From the NCBI RefSeq assembly GCF_001590835.1, contig NZ_LTAQ01000001.1:270357-334356 (forward strand): DNA of 64,000 bases. Direction: 5' to 3'. A program made the translations under genes and the position numbers. Of the stretch, positions 10,106 to 18,550 are shown piece after piece (positions within the stretch are counted from its first letter, which is position 1; each line of letters opens with the position of its first letter). Below the pieces are notes generated by a model. It was not told the DNA's origin and searched no databases. It saw only the letters and a program-made list of their open reading frames with translations. The DNA comes from Bacillus gaemokensis. Lineage in GTDB: Bacteria > Bacillota > Bacilli > Bacillales > Bacillaceae_G.

Positions 10106-10972
10106 TCATTTTTGCTTCTGTATATAGAAATACTGTTGTAAATAAAATGCCATAATACAAATTAGCATCCCAAACACAAAAATATTTCCAAACGAACTAA
10201 ACGTTTGAAAAACAAATAATAACGTTTCTTGTCCAAAAAAGGCAAATAATAGCTGTGTAAAAGCAAACAACAACGCCCATCTATAATGATGTTGATGAAA
10301 TAAATAATGTGTCGCTCCTAAAAATGCACTGAAAGAAACAATAAAAGTCCACCATGTTTCTAAGAAATCTTGCCACCCGACAAAATGATATCCCTTTACT
10401 ACAAGCGCAATGATTCCTATGACGAACATTGTTGGAACACTCCAAAATAGCGCTCGATTCCGGAAAAACCGAATTCCATTTACATCCCCTTTTTCACTTG
10501 CACAATACGTTAAAAATGCTGTACTTATATATAGAACAGAAAGAACCGTTAACACAATGATTAACCAAAAATGAAGCTGATAATATTCATGTTCTATATT
10601 TGTTACTATAGCTGCTAACATACTCGGAATTAACATACCCGTCCAACCGTCGATTTTTCGCTCATTCCAAAATACAGCATTACCAATTCGGATACCTAAC
10701 AACATAAAAATAATGACACCAATTATAAATAACGTTGTCTTATTCCCCACTAAACTTGTTGAAAAGGCAATTAAACCAATAAACAAAAAAAGAACAAAAC
10801 CATTCATAATTTCTAATACGGGTGATAAATACTTTTTCACCCACTGATATGTTTCTTCATATTCATGTTTGTTTGCTAAGCGATATGCATAAAAGCTAAT
10901 CCCAAAATAAACCGCCGCAACAATAACATATGCATATAAAAAGAAACATAAAATCGCACTGCTAATCTGCAC
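10106..10972 (-). CDS. Multi-pass membrane protein, 288 aa, function unknown
   Basis: About eight hydrophobic helices with few charged loops. Several Trp, Tyr and His residues lie at membrane edges (for example HQHHYRW in the C-terminal half). The organisation faintly recalls CydB-like cytochrome bd subunit II proteins, but I see no diagnostic motif and would not transfer that name. The start is a GTG at 10972 behind GGGGAA. It stands alone upstream of ktrC, separated by ~80 bases, and shares its direction. Its own promoter and any terminator are not obvious. Confidence 0.7.
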   Translation of the reverse strand: MQISSAILCFFLYAYVIVAAVYFGISFYAYRLANKHEYEETYQWVKKYLSPVLEIMNGFVLFLFIGLIAFSTSLVGNKTTLFIIGVIIFMLLGIRIGNAVFWNERKIDGWTGMLIPSMLAAIVTNIEHEYYQLHFWLIIVLTVLSVLYISTAFLTYCASEKGDVNGIRFFRNRALFWSVPTMFVIGIIALVVKGYHFVGWQDFLETWWTFIVSFSAFLGATHYLFHQHHYRWALLFAFTQLLFAFFGQETLLFVFQTFSSFGNIFVFGMLICIMAFYLQQYFYIQKQK

Positions 10973-11122
10973 CTAATTCCCCACCCTTTTTCTATGTATC
11001 ACATTGATTTTACACATTTTTCATATAAAAAGTAAACCCAAACCTATCGTTCCATTCTACACTGCGAGATTTTCTTTTCATCTATTCTCAAGCTTACAAA
11101 GAGTCCATCTAAAAACGATAGA

Positions 11123-11268
11123 ATAAGGAGAAACTTCTATCAACGCATGTTTCTTCATCCTTCATAGATGATTCCCCCTCACCAATCAAGCTTTGATGGG
11201 CGAGTTAACTTCTTTGTTTTTCTCCATTTTGAGGCAGGAGTAATACTGCCCGCAAATAGCGAGATAAC
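11123..11268 (+). repeat. bcr1-type repeat, diverged copy
   Basis: Recognisable segments are GAAACTT, TTCATCCTTC, CTCACCAATC, GGGCGAGTTAACTTCTTTGTTTT and TACTGCCCGCAAATAGCGAGATAAC. The left stem has decayed; the 3' part is well kept. It lies between the 288-aa membrane gene and ykuV. Confidence 0.7.
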
Positions 11269-11270
11269 AC

Positions 11271-11297
11271 AAAAACCTCCTATATAAGGAGGTTTTT
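11271..11297 (-). terminator. Terminator of the ykuU-ykuV unit
   Basis: AAAAACCTCCT pairs with AGGAGGTTTTT around a 5-base loop, 50 bases after the ykuV stop and directly next to the diverged bcr1 copy. Confidence 0.85.
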
Positions 11298-11346
11298 CAT
11301 GTATCAATAAAAATTTCTCATTAACGTTCAAAGAGCAATACAAATC

Positions 11347-11805
11347 TTACTCAGCTTCTTTTTGCGCCTCATCCAACACACGATTTACTCGTTTTGTTAG
11401 CATTTGCATGCCACTTCCACCCGCTTGAAAATGACGGAGAACACCATTTTTATCAAATACATAATAAGCTGGTACATATTGATTTTCAAATGCATCTGTA
11501 ATTTTGTGCTGATTATCAACTAAAATTGATTGTGATATTCCATGTTCTTGTGCAACTGCTTCTACCTGTTCAAGGTTTAAATCTTCTTCTGAACGCGGCA
11601 TATGAACTGCAACAACATTTAATTGTTCCTTATATTCATCACGGAAGTTATTGATATCTGGCATCGCTTCTTTACATAAGTGACAACTAACTGACCAAAA
11701 ATGAATAAGTGTTGGTTTTTCACCAATTAATGATTCACGTTCTACTTCTCCATTTAATACTGTTGTTGCACCGTCTAAAGAAGGCATTGGTTGGCGTAAT
11801 TTCAT
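11347..11805 (-). CDS. ykuV: Thioredoxin-like thiol-disulfide protein YkuV
   Basis: A 152-residue thioredoxin-fold protein with a CHLC active site (Cys41, Cys44) preceded by IHFW, and the conserved cis-proline in YVPAYYV. It lacks a signal peptide, so it should act in the cytoplasm. Sequence and length match B. subtilis YkuV, which reduces protein disulfides. The ATG at 11805 follows AAGGGGGA. It is downstream of peroxiredoxin ykuU with a ~75-base gap, and the pairing suggests that YkuV may recycle the oxidised peroxiredoxin (inference). Confidence 0.93.
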   Translation of the reverse strand: MKLRQPMPSLDGATTVLNGEVERESLIGEKPTLIHFWSVSCHLCKEAMPDINNFRDEYKEQLNVVAVHMPRSEEDLNLEQVEAVAQEHGISQSILVDNQHKITDAFENQYVPAYYVFDKNGVLRHFQAGGSGMQMLTKRVNRVLDEAQKEAE

Positions 11806-11879
11806 GATTTTTCCCCCTTACAGATGTAGAGAAAGGCCTAACAAAATATTGTTAGACCCTCCTGCATTTCACAATAAAA

Positions 11880-12428
11880 TTAAACGTTTAAAGTTGCTTG
11901 ACCTGGTTTCCAGTTTGCTGGACAAAGTCCACCAGTTTGAAGAGCTTGAAGAACACGAATTACTTCGTCAACTTCACGGCCAATGTTGTTGTGATGCACA
12001 ACTTGGTACATTAATTCGCCTTCTGGGCTAATGATGAATAAACCACGAAGTGCAATACCTTCTTCTTCAAGTAATACACCGTAATCACGAGATACTACAT
12101 GGTTAGTATCAGCAGCTAGAGGGTATTTTAATTCACCTAAACCGTTTTTCGTACGGTCAGTGTTAATCCAAGCTAAGTGTGTGTGGATTGTATCAGTAGA
12201 TACACCAATTACTTCTGCATCTAAATCTTCGAACTCATCATAACGATCAGAAAGTGCGATGATTTCTGTTGGACATACGAAAGTGAAGTCCATTGGATAG
12301 AAGAAAAGTACTGTCCATTTATCCTGTTTCATAGTCTCTTCAAGACTTACTTTACCAAATTCTTTGTTTGGCATAACAGCGTCCATTTCAAATCGTGGCG
12401 CTTGTTTTGCTACCATACGTTCTGCCAT
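11880..12428 (-). CDS. ykuU: 2-Cys peroxiredoxin (AhpC/TSA family)
   Basis: Cytosolic thiol peroxidase that reduces hydrogen peroxide and organic peroxides. The peroxidatic cysteine lies in FTFVCPTE (Cys52) and the resolving cysteine in CPANWKPG (Cys169), the typical 2-Cys arrangement. Length (182) and sequence match B. subtilis YkuU. The start follows GGAGG with 9-base spacing. Upstream are a good sigma-A promoter and a 15-base palindrome resembling both PerR and Fur boxes, which would tie expression to peroxide or iron. Confidence 0.94.
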   Translation of the reverse strand: MAERMVAKQAPRFEMDAVMPNKEFGKVSLEETMKQDKWTVLFFYPMDFTFVCPTEIIALSDRYDEFEDLDAEVIGVSTDTIHTHLAWINTDRTKNGLGELKYPLAADTNHVVSRDYGVLLEEEGIALRGLFIISPEGELMYQVVHHNNIGREVDEVIRVLQALQTGGLCPANWKPGQATLNV

Positions 12429-12474
12429 ATGTATCAGCCTCCGTAAATTTTTATCATATATTGTCTACTCTTGT

Positions 12475-12504
12475 ATTATATAAGAGGAATTAGTTTTTAG
12501 TCAA
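12475..12504 (-). promoter_or_regulatory. Sigma-A promoter of ykuU
   Basis: On the minus strand TTGACT (12499-12504), 18 bases, TATAAT (12475-12480). Both hexamers are near consensus. Confidence 0.7.
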
Positions 12505-12511
12505 TTTTATT

Positions 12512-12526
12512 TGATAATTATTATAA
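12512..12526. promoter_or_regulatory. PerR/Fur-type 7-1-7 operator upstream of ykuU
   Basis: TGATAATTATTATAA matches the PerR consensus TTATAATNATTATAA at 14 of 15 positions, and the Fur consensus TGATAATNATTATCA also at 14 of 15. The left arm is Fur-like, the right arm PerR-like. It lies 8 bases upstream of the -35 hexamer. Confidence 0.55.
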
Positions 12527-12599
12527 AATAATTACTAACAACTTGTTCCTCCACCTACCATTATAAAGTATTGTGTTAGAATTACAAAAAAAATGCATT

Positions 12600-12755
12600 A
12601 TAAAGTGAAACTTTAATCAGTGGGGAGTTTTTTCATCCCCACTGATTATTAACCTTCACCAATCGGGCTTTTACAGGCAGTTGATCCCCACCTAACTTCC
12701 TTGCTTTCACTGAACTTTGAGATGGGGTCTTACTGCCCGCAAATAGCGGGGTAAA
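12600..12755 (+). repeat. bcr1-type repeat, full length (156 bp)
   Basis: It starts with ATAAA (12600-12604) and ends with GTAAA (12751-12755). All conserved blocks are present, including the long ATCAGTGGGG/CCCCACTGAT stem and CCCGCAAATAGCGGG. It sits between ykuU and dapL, outside any gene. Confidence 0.88.
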
Positions 12756-12786
12756 TTATAATTTTCCACATGGAAAAGAACAGATT

Positions 12787-13917
12787 TTAGCCCCTGTTCC
12801 CTTTCCATTTTACATATTGATTTAAAAACACAATTGTCTGTTCGATTACTTCCTCTTTCGGTTTTAATTTTGCATGGTGTAAACCATATTCTGAGTCTAC
12901 CCCAAGCCAAAACATAAACCCTGGGATATCACGGAGCATATATCCGAAATCTTCTCCTGTCATCGCCTCTGTGCATGTAACAACATTCATATTTTTCTGC
13001 TCAGATGCAAACATCATAAATTCCCGAGTTAGCTCTTCATGATTATATACTTGATGGTACATCGCTCCATAATCAATAACAGCTTCACATTGAAATGATG
13101 CTTCAATCCCTGCGACAATTGCTTCAATGCGGCTTTTCACTCGTTTCATCGATTCAACAGATAATGTTCTAATTGTTCCTTCTAGGCGAGACTTTTCTGC
13201 AATGATATTTTGAACCGTACCACCTGTAATTTTTCCAATTGTAATAACCGCGCTATCAAGAGGATTCACATTACGACTAACAACTGATTGAAGCTGTGTA
13301 ACAAGGTGACTTGCCGCAACAATCATATCATTCGCAGTATGTGGATATGCTGCATGTCCACCTTTTCCCTTTAAATCAATATATAGTTCTGATGTATTTG
13401 CAAATAGAAGACCCTCTTTTGTTGCAATGGTTCCTACTGGGTACTCAGGTGCAATATGGAGACCAAGAACCATATCAGGCTGCCATTCTTTCAACTCTTC
13501 ACTTTCTAACATAGGTTGAGCACCACCTGGTCCTTCTTCAGCTGGTTGAAAGATAACAACAAGGTTATCATCTATTCTATCATTTGCAACAGCCGTTAAA
13601 AGCCCTAAACCAATTGTAGTATGTATATCATGGCCGCAAGCATGCATCATTCCTTCATGAGTAGAAGCAAATTCATATCCTGTTTCTTCTGCAATTAATA
13701 ACCCATCAATATCCGCACGATAACCAATTGTTTTCTCTGGGTTTCTGCCACTCACTTTAACAATTACACCCGTTTTCCATGTTCTAACTTCAATATATTC
13801 CTTAGGAAGAGTATTAATATATTCTAAAATATATTGTTGTGTTTTCCATTCCTTAAATCCTAACTCCGGAATTTTATGTAAGTCCCTGCGAATTTGAACA
13901 AATTTACTAACTTTCAT
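12787..13917 (-). CDS. dapL: N-acetyldiaminopimelate deacetylase
   Basis: Step of the acetylase branch of lysine and meso-diaminopimelate synthesis: removes acetate from N-acetyl-LL-diaminopimelate (YkuR in B. subtilis). It is an M20 metallopeptidase-like enzyme of 376 residues. Metal-binding segments include [10 protein letters not shown] and PAEEGPGGA, and a dimerisation domain with GGHAAYPH is inserted in the middle. The ATG at 13917 follows GGTGGTGG. It lies downstream of dapH in the same direction, but a terminator-like hairpin separates the two. Confidence 0.93.
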   Translation of the reverse strand: MKVSKFVQIRRDLHKIPELGFKEWKTQQYILEYINTLPKEYIEVRTWKTGVIVKVSGRNPEKTIGYRADIDGLLIAEETGYEFASTHEGMMHACGHDIHTTIGLGLLTAVANDRIDDNLVVIFQPAEEGPGGAQPMLESEELKEWQPDMVLGLHIAPEYPVGTIATKEGLLFANTSELYIDLKGKGGHAAYPHTANDMIVAASHLVTQLQSVVSRNVNPLDSAVITIGKITGGTVQNIIAEKSRLEGTIRTLSVESMKRVKSRIEAIVAGIEASFQCEAVIDYGAMYHQVYNHEELTREFMMFASEQKNMNVVTCTEAMTGEDFGYMLRDIPGFMFWLGVDSEYGLHHAKLKPKEEVIEQTIVFLNQYVKWKGNRG

Positions 13918-13938
13918 ATTTCCACCACCATTTATAAA

Positions 13939-13970
13939 AAAGCGTAAGAGCCTATTTGCCCTTACGCTTT
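13939..13970 (-). terminator. Terminator-like hairpin between dapH and dapL
   Basis: AAAGCGTAAG pairs with CTTACGCTTT around a 12-base loop. In the direction of transcription it is followed by TTTTTTAT. It lies 7 bases after the dapH stop and 20 bases before dapL, so it may only partly end transcription. Confidence 0.7.
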
Positions 13971-13976
13971 CTGTTT

Positions 13977-14699
13977 TTATTTTTCTGGGTTTAATTGACG
14001 AAGCTCTTGTTTAATTTCTGTTTTTGCTTTTGTCTTTTCATCAATTTCTTTAATAACACGTGCTGGCGTTCCCGCAACAACTGTATATGGTGGTACATCT
14101 TCTGTTACAACCGCACCTGCTGCTACAACTGCACCTTTACCTACTGTAACACCTTCTAGAACAACTACGTTTGCACCGATTACAACATCGTCTTCAACAA
14201 TAACTGGTTTCGCAGAAGGTGGCTCAATTACACCTGCAAGCACCGCACCTGCACCAACGTGACAATTTTTACCCACTGTCGCGCGGCCGCCAAGTACTGC
14301 ATTCATATCGATCATTGAACCTTCACCGATTACTGCACCGATATTAATCGTTGCGTTCATCATAATAACAGCATTATCACCAATTTCAACATGGTCACGA
14401 ATAATCGCACCTGGTTCAATACGAGCTTTAATACCTTTTAAGTCAAGCATTGGAATTGCAGAATTACGACGATCATTTTCAACAACGTAATCTGCAACAT
14501 GTTTTTTATTTTCTTCAAGAATTGCCTTAATTTCAGACCATTCTCCAAATACAACACCAGATTTTTTATTCACAAATGCTTGTACTGTTTCAGGGAAAGT
14601 TACTTCTTTTAAATCCCCTTTTATGTATACCTTTACAGGAGTTTTCTTCTCGCTTTTTTGAATAAACGAAATAATTTCGTTTGCATCCATCATTTTCAT
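13977..14699 (-). CDS. dapH: Tetrahydrodipicolinate N-acetyltransferase
   Basis: Acetylates tetrahydrodipicolinate with acetyl-CoA, committing it to the acetylase route to diaminopimelate (YkuQ in B. subtilis). It has 240 residues: an N-terminal alpha/beta domain to about residue 85, then left-handed beta-helix hexapeptide repeats ([42 protein letters not shown]). The acetyl-CoA-binding repeat ends with [14 protein letters not shown]. The start is ATG at 14699 behind GGAGG. It precedes dapL, and the product feeds lysine and peptidoglycan. Confidence 0.94.
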   Translation of the reverse strand: MKMMDANEIISFIQKSEKKTPVKVYIKGDLKEVTFPETVQAFVNKKSGVVFGEWSEIKAILEENKKHVADYVVENDRRNSAIPMLDLKGIKARIEPGAIIRDHVEIGDNAVIMMNATINIGAVIGEGSMIDMNAVLGGRATVGKNCHVGAGAVLAGVIEPPSAKPVIVEDDVVIGANVVVLEGVTVGKGAVVAAGAVVTEDVPPYTVVAGTPARVIKEIDEKTKAKTEIKQELRQLNPEK

Positions 14700-14770
14700 G
14701 CTTGTTGCCTCCTAAATCCATTTATAATGTTACTCTACCAAACGAAAGAGCTTGTAGCAAGATAATAATC

Positions 14771-15628
14771 TTATTTTTCCGTTTGAATTTCTTCTATAAT
14801 TTCCAAAAATGCTTGTACTTGTTTCAGTTGTCTTGCTGAATCACTTGTCAATAACCATGTTTCTCGATTCAACTGAACAGGCGTTTTATATGTCTTTTCT
14901 CTTACTTCTTTTAAGACAGTAGAAGGTAACAATGCATATCCAATCCCATTTAAAACAAGTTGTTTACACGTTTCAATCTGATCAACAACAATCGTACGTT
15001 TAGGTGGGTTAGAAAACAAACTATACCACCAATTCTGTATTTGTCCATAATAAGTCGAATCACTTTTAAATTGAATAAAAGGTCTATTTGTATCTTTTAG
15101 CATAGAAATATCTTTAATTTCTGTATCCACTAAATATAGCTCATCTTCAAACAATTGTTGTTTGTGCCCCTTATATTCCTGTGTTCCTCGTAATATAGCT
15201 ACATGAACATCACCTTCATAGAAATGCTTTTGTACCTCACTGCTCCACCCTGTAAAAAGAGAAATCTTCACAAACGGATACTTTTGTACAAATTTCTTTA
15301 AAACAGGCGGTAGCCAGTATTGCCCAATCACAGATGCAACAGCTATCTTTAATGTCCCGTATGTTTCCGTTCGATAGATGGCCAATTCACTCTTAATTGC
15401 TTCTTCTCGTTGCAACATATCTTTCGCATAATTAGCTACTTTTTCACCTTCTGGTGTAATCGTCAATCCTTTTTGTGAGCGAATAAAAAATTTCATCCCC
15501 CATTGTTTTTCCATAGACTGTAAGCGTTGACTAAGTGCAGGCTGTGAAACAAATAAACGTTCCGCCGCTTTTCTCATATTAGATTCCTGCGCTAAAACAA
15601 CCATCATCTGAAAATCATCAATTTGCAA
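14771..15628 (-). CDS. ccpC: LysR-family regulator CcpC
   Basis: Citrate-responsive LysR regulator; in B. subtilis it represses aconitase (citB) and citZ. It has 285 residues: N-terminal winged helix-turn-helix (MRKAAERLFVSQPALSQRL at ~18-36), linker helix, then the periplasmic-binding-like effector domain. Strong similarity to B. subtilis CcpC runs throughout, including WLPPVLKKFV and GWSSEVQKHFYEG. The start is a TTG at 15628 behind GAGGGAG. The neighbours (dapH before, darB after) are as in B. subtilis. Its targets are not in this window. Confidence 0.9.
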   Translation of the reverse strand: MQIDDFQMMVVLAQESNMRKAAERLFVSQPALSQRLQSMEKQWGMKFFIRSQKGLTITPEGEKVANYAKDMLQREEAIKSELAIYRTETYGTLKIAVASVIGQYWLPPVLKKFVQKYPFVKISLFTGWSSEVQKHFYEGDVHVAILRGTQEYKGHKQQLFEDELYLVDTEIKDISMLKDTNRPFIQFKSDSTYYGQIQNWWYSLFSNPPKRTIVVDQIETCKQLVLNGIGYALLPSTVLKEVREKTYKTPVQLNRETWLLTSDSARQLKQVQAFLEIIEEIQTEK

Positions 15629-15655
15629 CTTTCTCCCTCTTTCCTTATCTTACAT

Positions 15656-15793
15656 GTAAAGTGAAATTTTCATTAGCAGAGGACACCCCTACTGATTATT
15701 AACTCTCACGAATTTGATTTAGACAAGTGGTTTATCTCCATCTGAATTCATCGTTTTTACTGAGGAATATTACTGCTAACAAATAGCAGTACA
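15656..15793 (+). repeat. bcr1-type repeat, strongly diverged
   Basis: It begins GTAAAGTGAAATTTT and keeps CCCCTACTGATTATTAACTCTCACGAAT, GTGGTTTATCTCC and TATTACTGCTAACAAATAGCAGT. The last hairpin has compensating changes (CTGC/GCAG instead of CCGC/GCGG), so the stem is preserved. It lies upstream of ccpC. Confidence 0.65.
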
Positions 15794-15945
15794 ACCATCT
15801 GACCACAATATATATGCACACTGTTTCCCGAGATGCAATATTTATTTTCTATAAAAGAACATGACTGAATTGGAACTTCCCTTATCTTTTTACGCTTCTT
15901 TATACTATTCTAGATATCATACATAGTATAGATGTACGATAAAAA

Positions 15946-15976
15946 AAGCGACTTCTCTTTTTCTTCGAAGTCGCTT
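15946..15976 (-). terminator. Terminator of darB
   Basis: AAGCGACTTC and GAAGTCGCTT pair around an 11-base loop, followed on the minus strand by TTTTTT. Confidence 0.85.
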
Positions 15977-15984
15977 GCCCTTCT

Positions 15985-16428
15985 TTATCGATTATACTGC
16001 CTTACCTTTTTATTCAAAAATTTTAAAATCGCACGTCGTGTTAAAATCCCTTCAAAATACCCTTCTTCGTTTATAGCACAAATAAACGGATGATCAATTG
16101 TCATTTCTAATGCTTTCGCAAAAGAATCTTCTAACTTAAGGCTTGGAATATCTTCTTTCATCACATGCTCCACTTTCATATCCTCAAGCCTCTCAAACTC
16201 AATGCGTTCTAATCCTAAAATTCCATCCAAAATCATTGCAGTACTAATTAATCCATGCAATTTGTACATGGGATCTAAAACAGGTATCGCAGAATATCCA
16301 GACTTTACAAGAACAAGTAAAGCATGCTCTAAGCTATTTCCAATTTGAACATGCGCAACCTTTTCTGACGAAATCATTAAATCCTTGACAAGAACTTGTT
16401 GAAACTCATCTTTCGGAATACTAATCAT
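15985..16428 (-). CDS. darB: CBS-domain c-di-AMP receptor DarB (YkuL)
   Basis: Two CBS domains fill the 147 residues. In B. subtilis the protein (DarB/CbpB) binds c-di-AMP and, when free, binds the (p)ppGpp synthetase Rel and pyruvate carboxylase, linking potassium status to the stringent response and anaplerosis. Sequence features: VKDLMISSEKVAHV in CBS1, GYSAIPVLD, and a second CBS unit with VMKEDIP. No membrane segment. It has its own terminator and shares gene order with B. subtilis (abbA-ykuL-ccpC). The nearby ktrC encodes a protein from another c-di-AMP-bound family. Confidence 0.9.
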   Translation of the reverse strand: MISIPKDEFQQVLVKDLMISSEKVAHVQIGNSLEHALLVLVKSGYSAIPVLDPMYKLHGLISTAMILDGILGLERIEFERLEDMKVEHVMKEDIPSLKLEDSFAKALEMTIDHPFICAINEEGYFEGILTRRAILKFLNKKVRQYNR

Positions 16429-16632
16429 ATTACATCCCCCACTTCTTCTCCCTTGCTATTGCTAACATGATTTCTAATACACAATCAAGAAACTTACTGC
16501 TTGAAATACCACTTTATTTCCCATTTCTATTCATATCTTATGATAGCGTTTTCATATTATTATTTTGTCCTTATTTTATTCCAACAAAAATAACGATACT
16601 CAGCTTATTTTACCATAGAACGCAAAAAAAAG

Positions 16633-16649
16633 ACTACCTTTATGGTAGT
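16633..16649 (-). terminator. Terminator of abbA
   Basis: ACTACC and GGTAGT pair around 5 bases and are followed by eight T on the minus strand; it begins 2 bases after the abbA stop. Confidence 0.85.
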
Positions 16650-16651
16650 GC

Positions 16652-16843
16652 TTAGTATCCTTCATTTTTTAATCGATGAAATAATCTTGTAATTCTTCTA
16701 TAGTGGGAAATATCCATTTTTTTGAGTCCATTCTCAATATCTGTGAGCTCAACAGCCAAGATTTCACTCGCATAGTTTTGTCGAAATAAGATATCTAACA
16801 ATAAACTTTCTTCTTCTTTTGTTAAAGTAACTTCCTTCTGCAT
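16652..16843 (-). CDS. abbA: AbbA-like antirepressor of AbrB
   Basis: A 63-residue protein resembling B. subtilis AbbA: shared pattern LLL-I-L-N-YA-E-L-DIE-G-K with a Tyr and a C-terminal R-K/E tail (EEESLLLDILFR, YASEILAVELTDIE). AbbA binds the transition-state regulator AbrB, mimics DNA, and relieves repression early in sporulation; in B. subtilis it is Spo0A-controlled. It has the same location between ykuK and ykuL as in B. subtilis. Start is ATG at 16843 behind AAGGAGAGG. I do not see a clear Spo0A box. Confidence 0.82.
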   Translation of the reverse strand: MQKEVTLTKEEESLLLDILFRQNYASEILAVELTDIENGLKKMDISHYRRITRLFHRLKNEGY

Positions 16844-16927
16844 ATATTCCTCTCCTTACACTCTTCCCCTTATTAATTCATTATATAAAATATTCGTTTC
16901 ATTTAATAGAAGGAAAATTCAGTTTTA

Positions 16928-17446
16928 TCATTTTGTATAGCGATTTGCATAACTAAAGGCGGCGTAAGCATCCGGTTTAATTTTTGCGGTTAGCCCCATC
17001 GCCTTTACCTTCATTGTCATATCTGAAATAAACTCTTTTGTTAATCCGTCATTCCCTATATCTAAATGAATTTCCATTACAAATCCAGCCCCATCCTGGG
17101 CGTATGGGTGTAATATGTCCCATATTCTCTGCATATGATCTGGCGTAAACAAACAGGCAATTTCTTGACTAAACTGTGTTTCTAGGTATATTTTTTCACG
17201 CAAAGTTGTTAACTTTTTCTGTACTGCTTTATGCCACAAACAACCCCATGCACCTTTTCCTACACGATGAATGTGCACTGCCGTAATAAAACGTGTATCT
17301 TTCCGATGCGCTTGCGAATCTGTACCAATAGATAAACGATATAAATTGCGTGGATCTCTTTCGATAAAATTACAAATACGTGTAAACACTGTTTCGAAAT
17401 CCATATGCCTCTCAGATACATTATAAAATCTATGCTCACCGTCCAC
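16928..17446 (-). CDS. ykuK: YkuK family RNase H-like protein
   Basis: A 172-residue member of the YkuK/DUF458 family, an RNase H-like fold with no proven reaction. Conserved parts are RLSIGTDSQAH (the first acidic residue), FITAVHIHRVGKG and a DIGNDG segment. Soluble. The start is the GTG at 17446, nine bases after AAAGGA; an ATG two bases earlier is in another frame. Gene order with ykuJ and abbA is conserved with B. subtilis. Function unknown. Confidence 0.85.
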   Translation of the reverse strand: MDGEHRFYNVSERHMDFETVFTRICNFIERDPRNLYRLSIGTDSQAHRKDTRFITAVHIHRVGKGAWGCLWHKAVQKKLTTLREKIYLETQFSQEIACLFTPDHMQRIWDILHPYAQDGAGFVMEIHLDIGNDGLTKEFISDMTMKVKAMGLTAKIKPDAYAAFSYANRYTK

Positions 17447-17521
17447 ATAGTCACGTCCTTTCTATTAGACAGACTGTTTGCATTCTCATTGTATGGGACA
17501 AAAGCACAAATTATGACTTCT

Positions 17522-17671
17522 CTATCCTTTATTCGTTTCGATATTTCGAATGACATACTGACAAGATGGGCACGTATAAATGACATTTTGATTAGACTGT
17601 GCGGTTAATACATGAATCATGTCAGATGGCATATGACATTTTGGACAAATAACAATTGGTAATTGCTCCAC
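17522..17671 (-). CDS. Small zinc-ribbon protein (49 aa)
   Basis: The product contains CPKCH near the start and CPSCQ near residue 35, a two-knuckle zinc ribbon. An ATG at 17678 is only one base from the AAAGGAG site and leads to an early stop; the GTG at 17671, eight bases away, opens the full frame (MEQLPIVICPKCH). It is next to ykuK in the same direction and may be co-transcribed with it. No family recalled; zinc ribbons of this size often bind nucleic acid or a partner protein. Confidence 0.75.
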   Translation of the reverse strand: MEQLPIVICPKCHMPSDMIHVLTAQSNQNVIYTCPSCQYVIRNIETNKG

Positions 17672-17776
17672 GATTCATACTCCTTTCAAACTTTTAGTAC
17701 CATTGTCGGAAGAATAAAAACATCTTATACATAAAGTGACTCTTCCATCAAATTTTTATAAAATCCTAACATCACT

Positions 17777-17810
17777 AAAAAAGGTACCGCTCTTTAGCGG
17801 TACCTTTTTT
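17777..17810 (-). terminator. Terminator of ykuJ
   Basis: A perfect 15-bp stem (AAAAAAGGTACCGCT and its complement) around CTTT. Confidence 0.92.
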
Positions 17811-17817
17811 ATATGTA

Positions 17818-18054
17818 TCAAGAAATAATATCGTAAATCTCGATTGCAACCATATCAATGTTATCAAATTGATACACTTGTGGCTTTTCGCCTTGTTGAT
17901 ACACTTCTAACTCATACATTTCACTTTTATCAAAAAATTTCACGCTACATTTGCGTTCACCGTTCACTTCAAAATAGCGTTGTGCTACTTCACCGCTTTC
18001 AGCTTGTTCTTGTAGACTAACAAGTCGAGTTAAAATTCCTTGGAGTAGAGACAT
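17818..18054 (-). CDS. ykuJ: YkuJ family protein (DUF1797)
   Basis: A 78-residue soluble protein matching B. subtilis YkuJ: opening MSLLQGILTRLVSLQE, then QRYFEVNGERKCSV and FDNIDMVAIEIYD at the end. The fold is known but no function is established. The ATG at 18054 follows AGGGGAGA; earlier in-frame starts lack a ribosome binding site. It is the first gene of this conserved minus-strand set and has its own strong terminator. Confidence 0.9.
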   Translation of the reverse strand: MSLLQGILTRLVSLQEQAESGEVAQRYFEVNGERKCSVKFFDKSEMYELEVYQQGEKPQVYQFDNIDMVAIEIYDIIS

Positions 18055-18287
18055 GAAATCTCCCCTTTCTCTAATCTGCCTACCAATAGGTTTTACAGCT
18101 ATACTCATTCTATCCGTCATAACAGAAAAAATGTTCCACACTCTAGGATAAAGCTTCTTGATCAGAAACTCAACTAAAATTTGTCGAAAAAAGAAGTAAA
18201 AAGCAGAAATACATTCTTTTTCTTCCTTTATTGCAGTTTTTCTAACTGCAGAATATAATAAAAAGCAGAAAAAGAGGAGGAATTATA

Positions 18288-18530
18288 ATGAAAAAAATTG
18301 AGGTTTATACACAACAAGATTGTCCACCATGCACAATTGTAAAAGAGTTCTTAAAACACAATAACGTAACATATACAGAATTTGACGTAAAAAAAGATTC
18401 TGCTGCTCGTAACCGCCTTTTATATGAATATAACTCCTACTCAACTCCAACAGTTGTCATTGATGGGGAAGTTGTGGCTGGTTTTCAAATTGAAAAATTA
18501 CAACAGTTACTAAATCTAGAAGAGGAATAG
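18288..18530 (+). CDS. Glutaredoxin-family protein
   Basis: An 80-residue thioredoxin-fold protein with CPPC active site (Cys12, Cys15), the cis-proline in STPTVV and the GF motif VAGFQIEKLQQLL, the NrdH/glutaredoxin-like layout. It probably reduces disulfides of a small partner using bacillithiol or thioredoxin reductase (inference). AGGAGG lies 9 bases upstream. It converges with the 18543 gene, and both stops lie in one terminator hairpin. Confidence 0.88.
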   Translation: MKKIEVYTQQDCPPCTIVKEFLKHNNVTYTEFDVKKDSAARNRLLYEYNSYSTPTVVIDGEVVAGFQIEKLQQLLNLEEE

Positions 18531-18550
18531 GCAACAATGCACCTATTCCT
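18523..18550. terminator. Shared bidirectional hairpin overlapping two stop codons
   Basis: AGGAATAGG and CCTATTCCT pair around 10 bases. The left arm includes the glutaredoxin TAG and the right arm includes the stop of the convergent gene. Confidence 0.75.

Noticed and set aside
10106-10972. CydB-like oxidase subunit
   Set aside because: Only the number of helices is similar; no conserved quinol- or heme-binding residues could be pointed to.
17260-17608. Frames on both strands around ykuK and the zinc ribbon
   Set aside because: The ATG two bases before the ykuK start opens an out-of-frame sequence with no domain; the real starts are the GTGs set by the binding sites.
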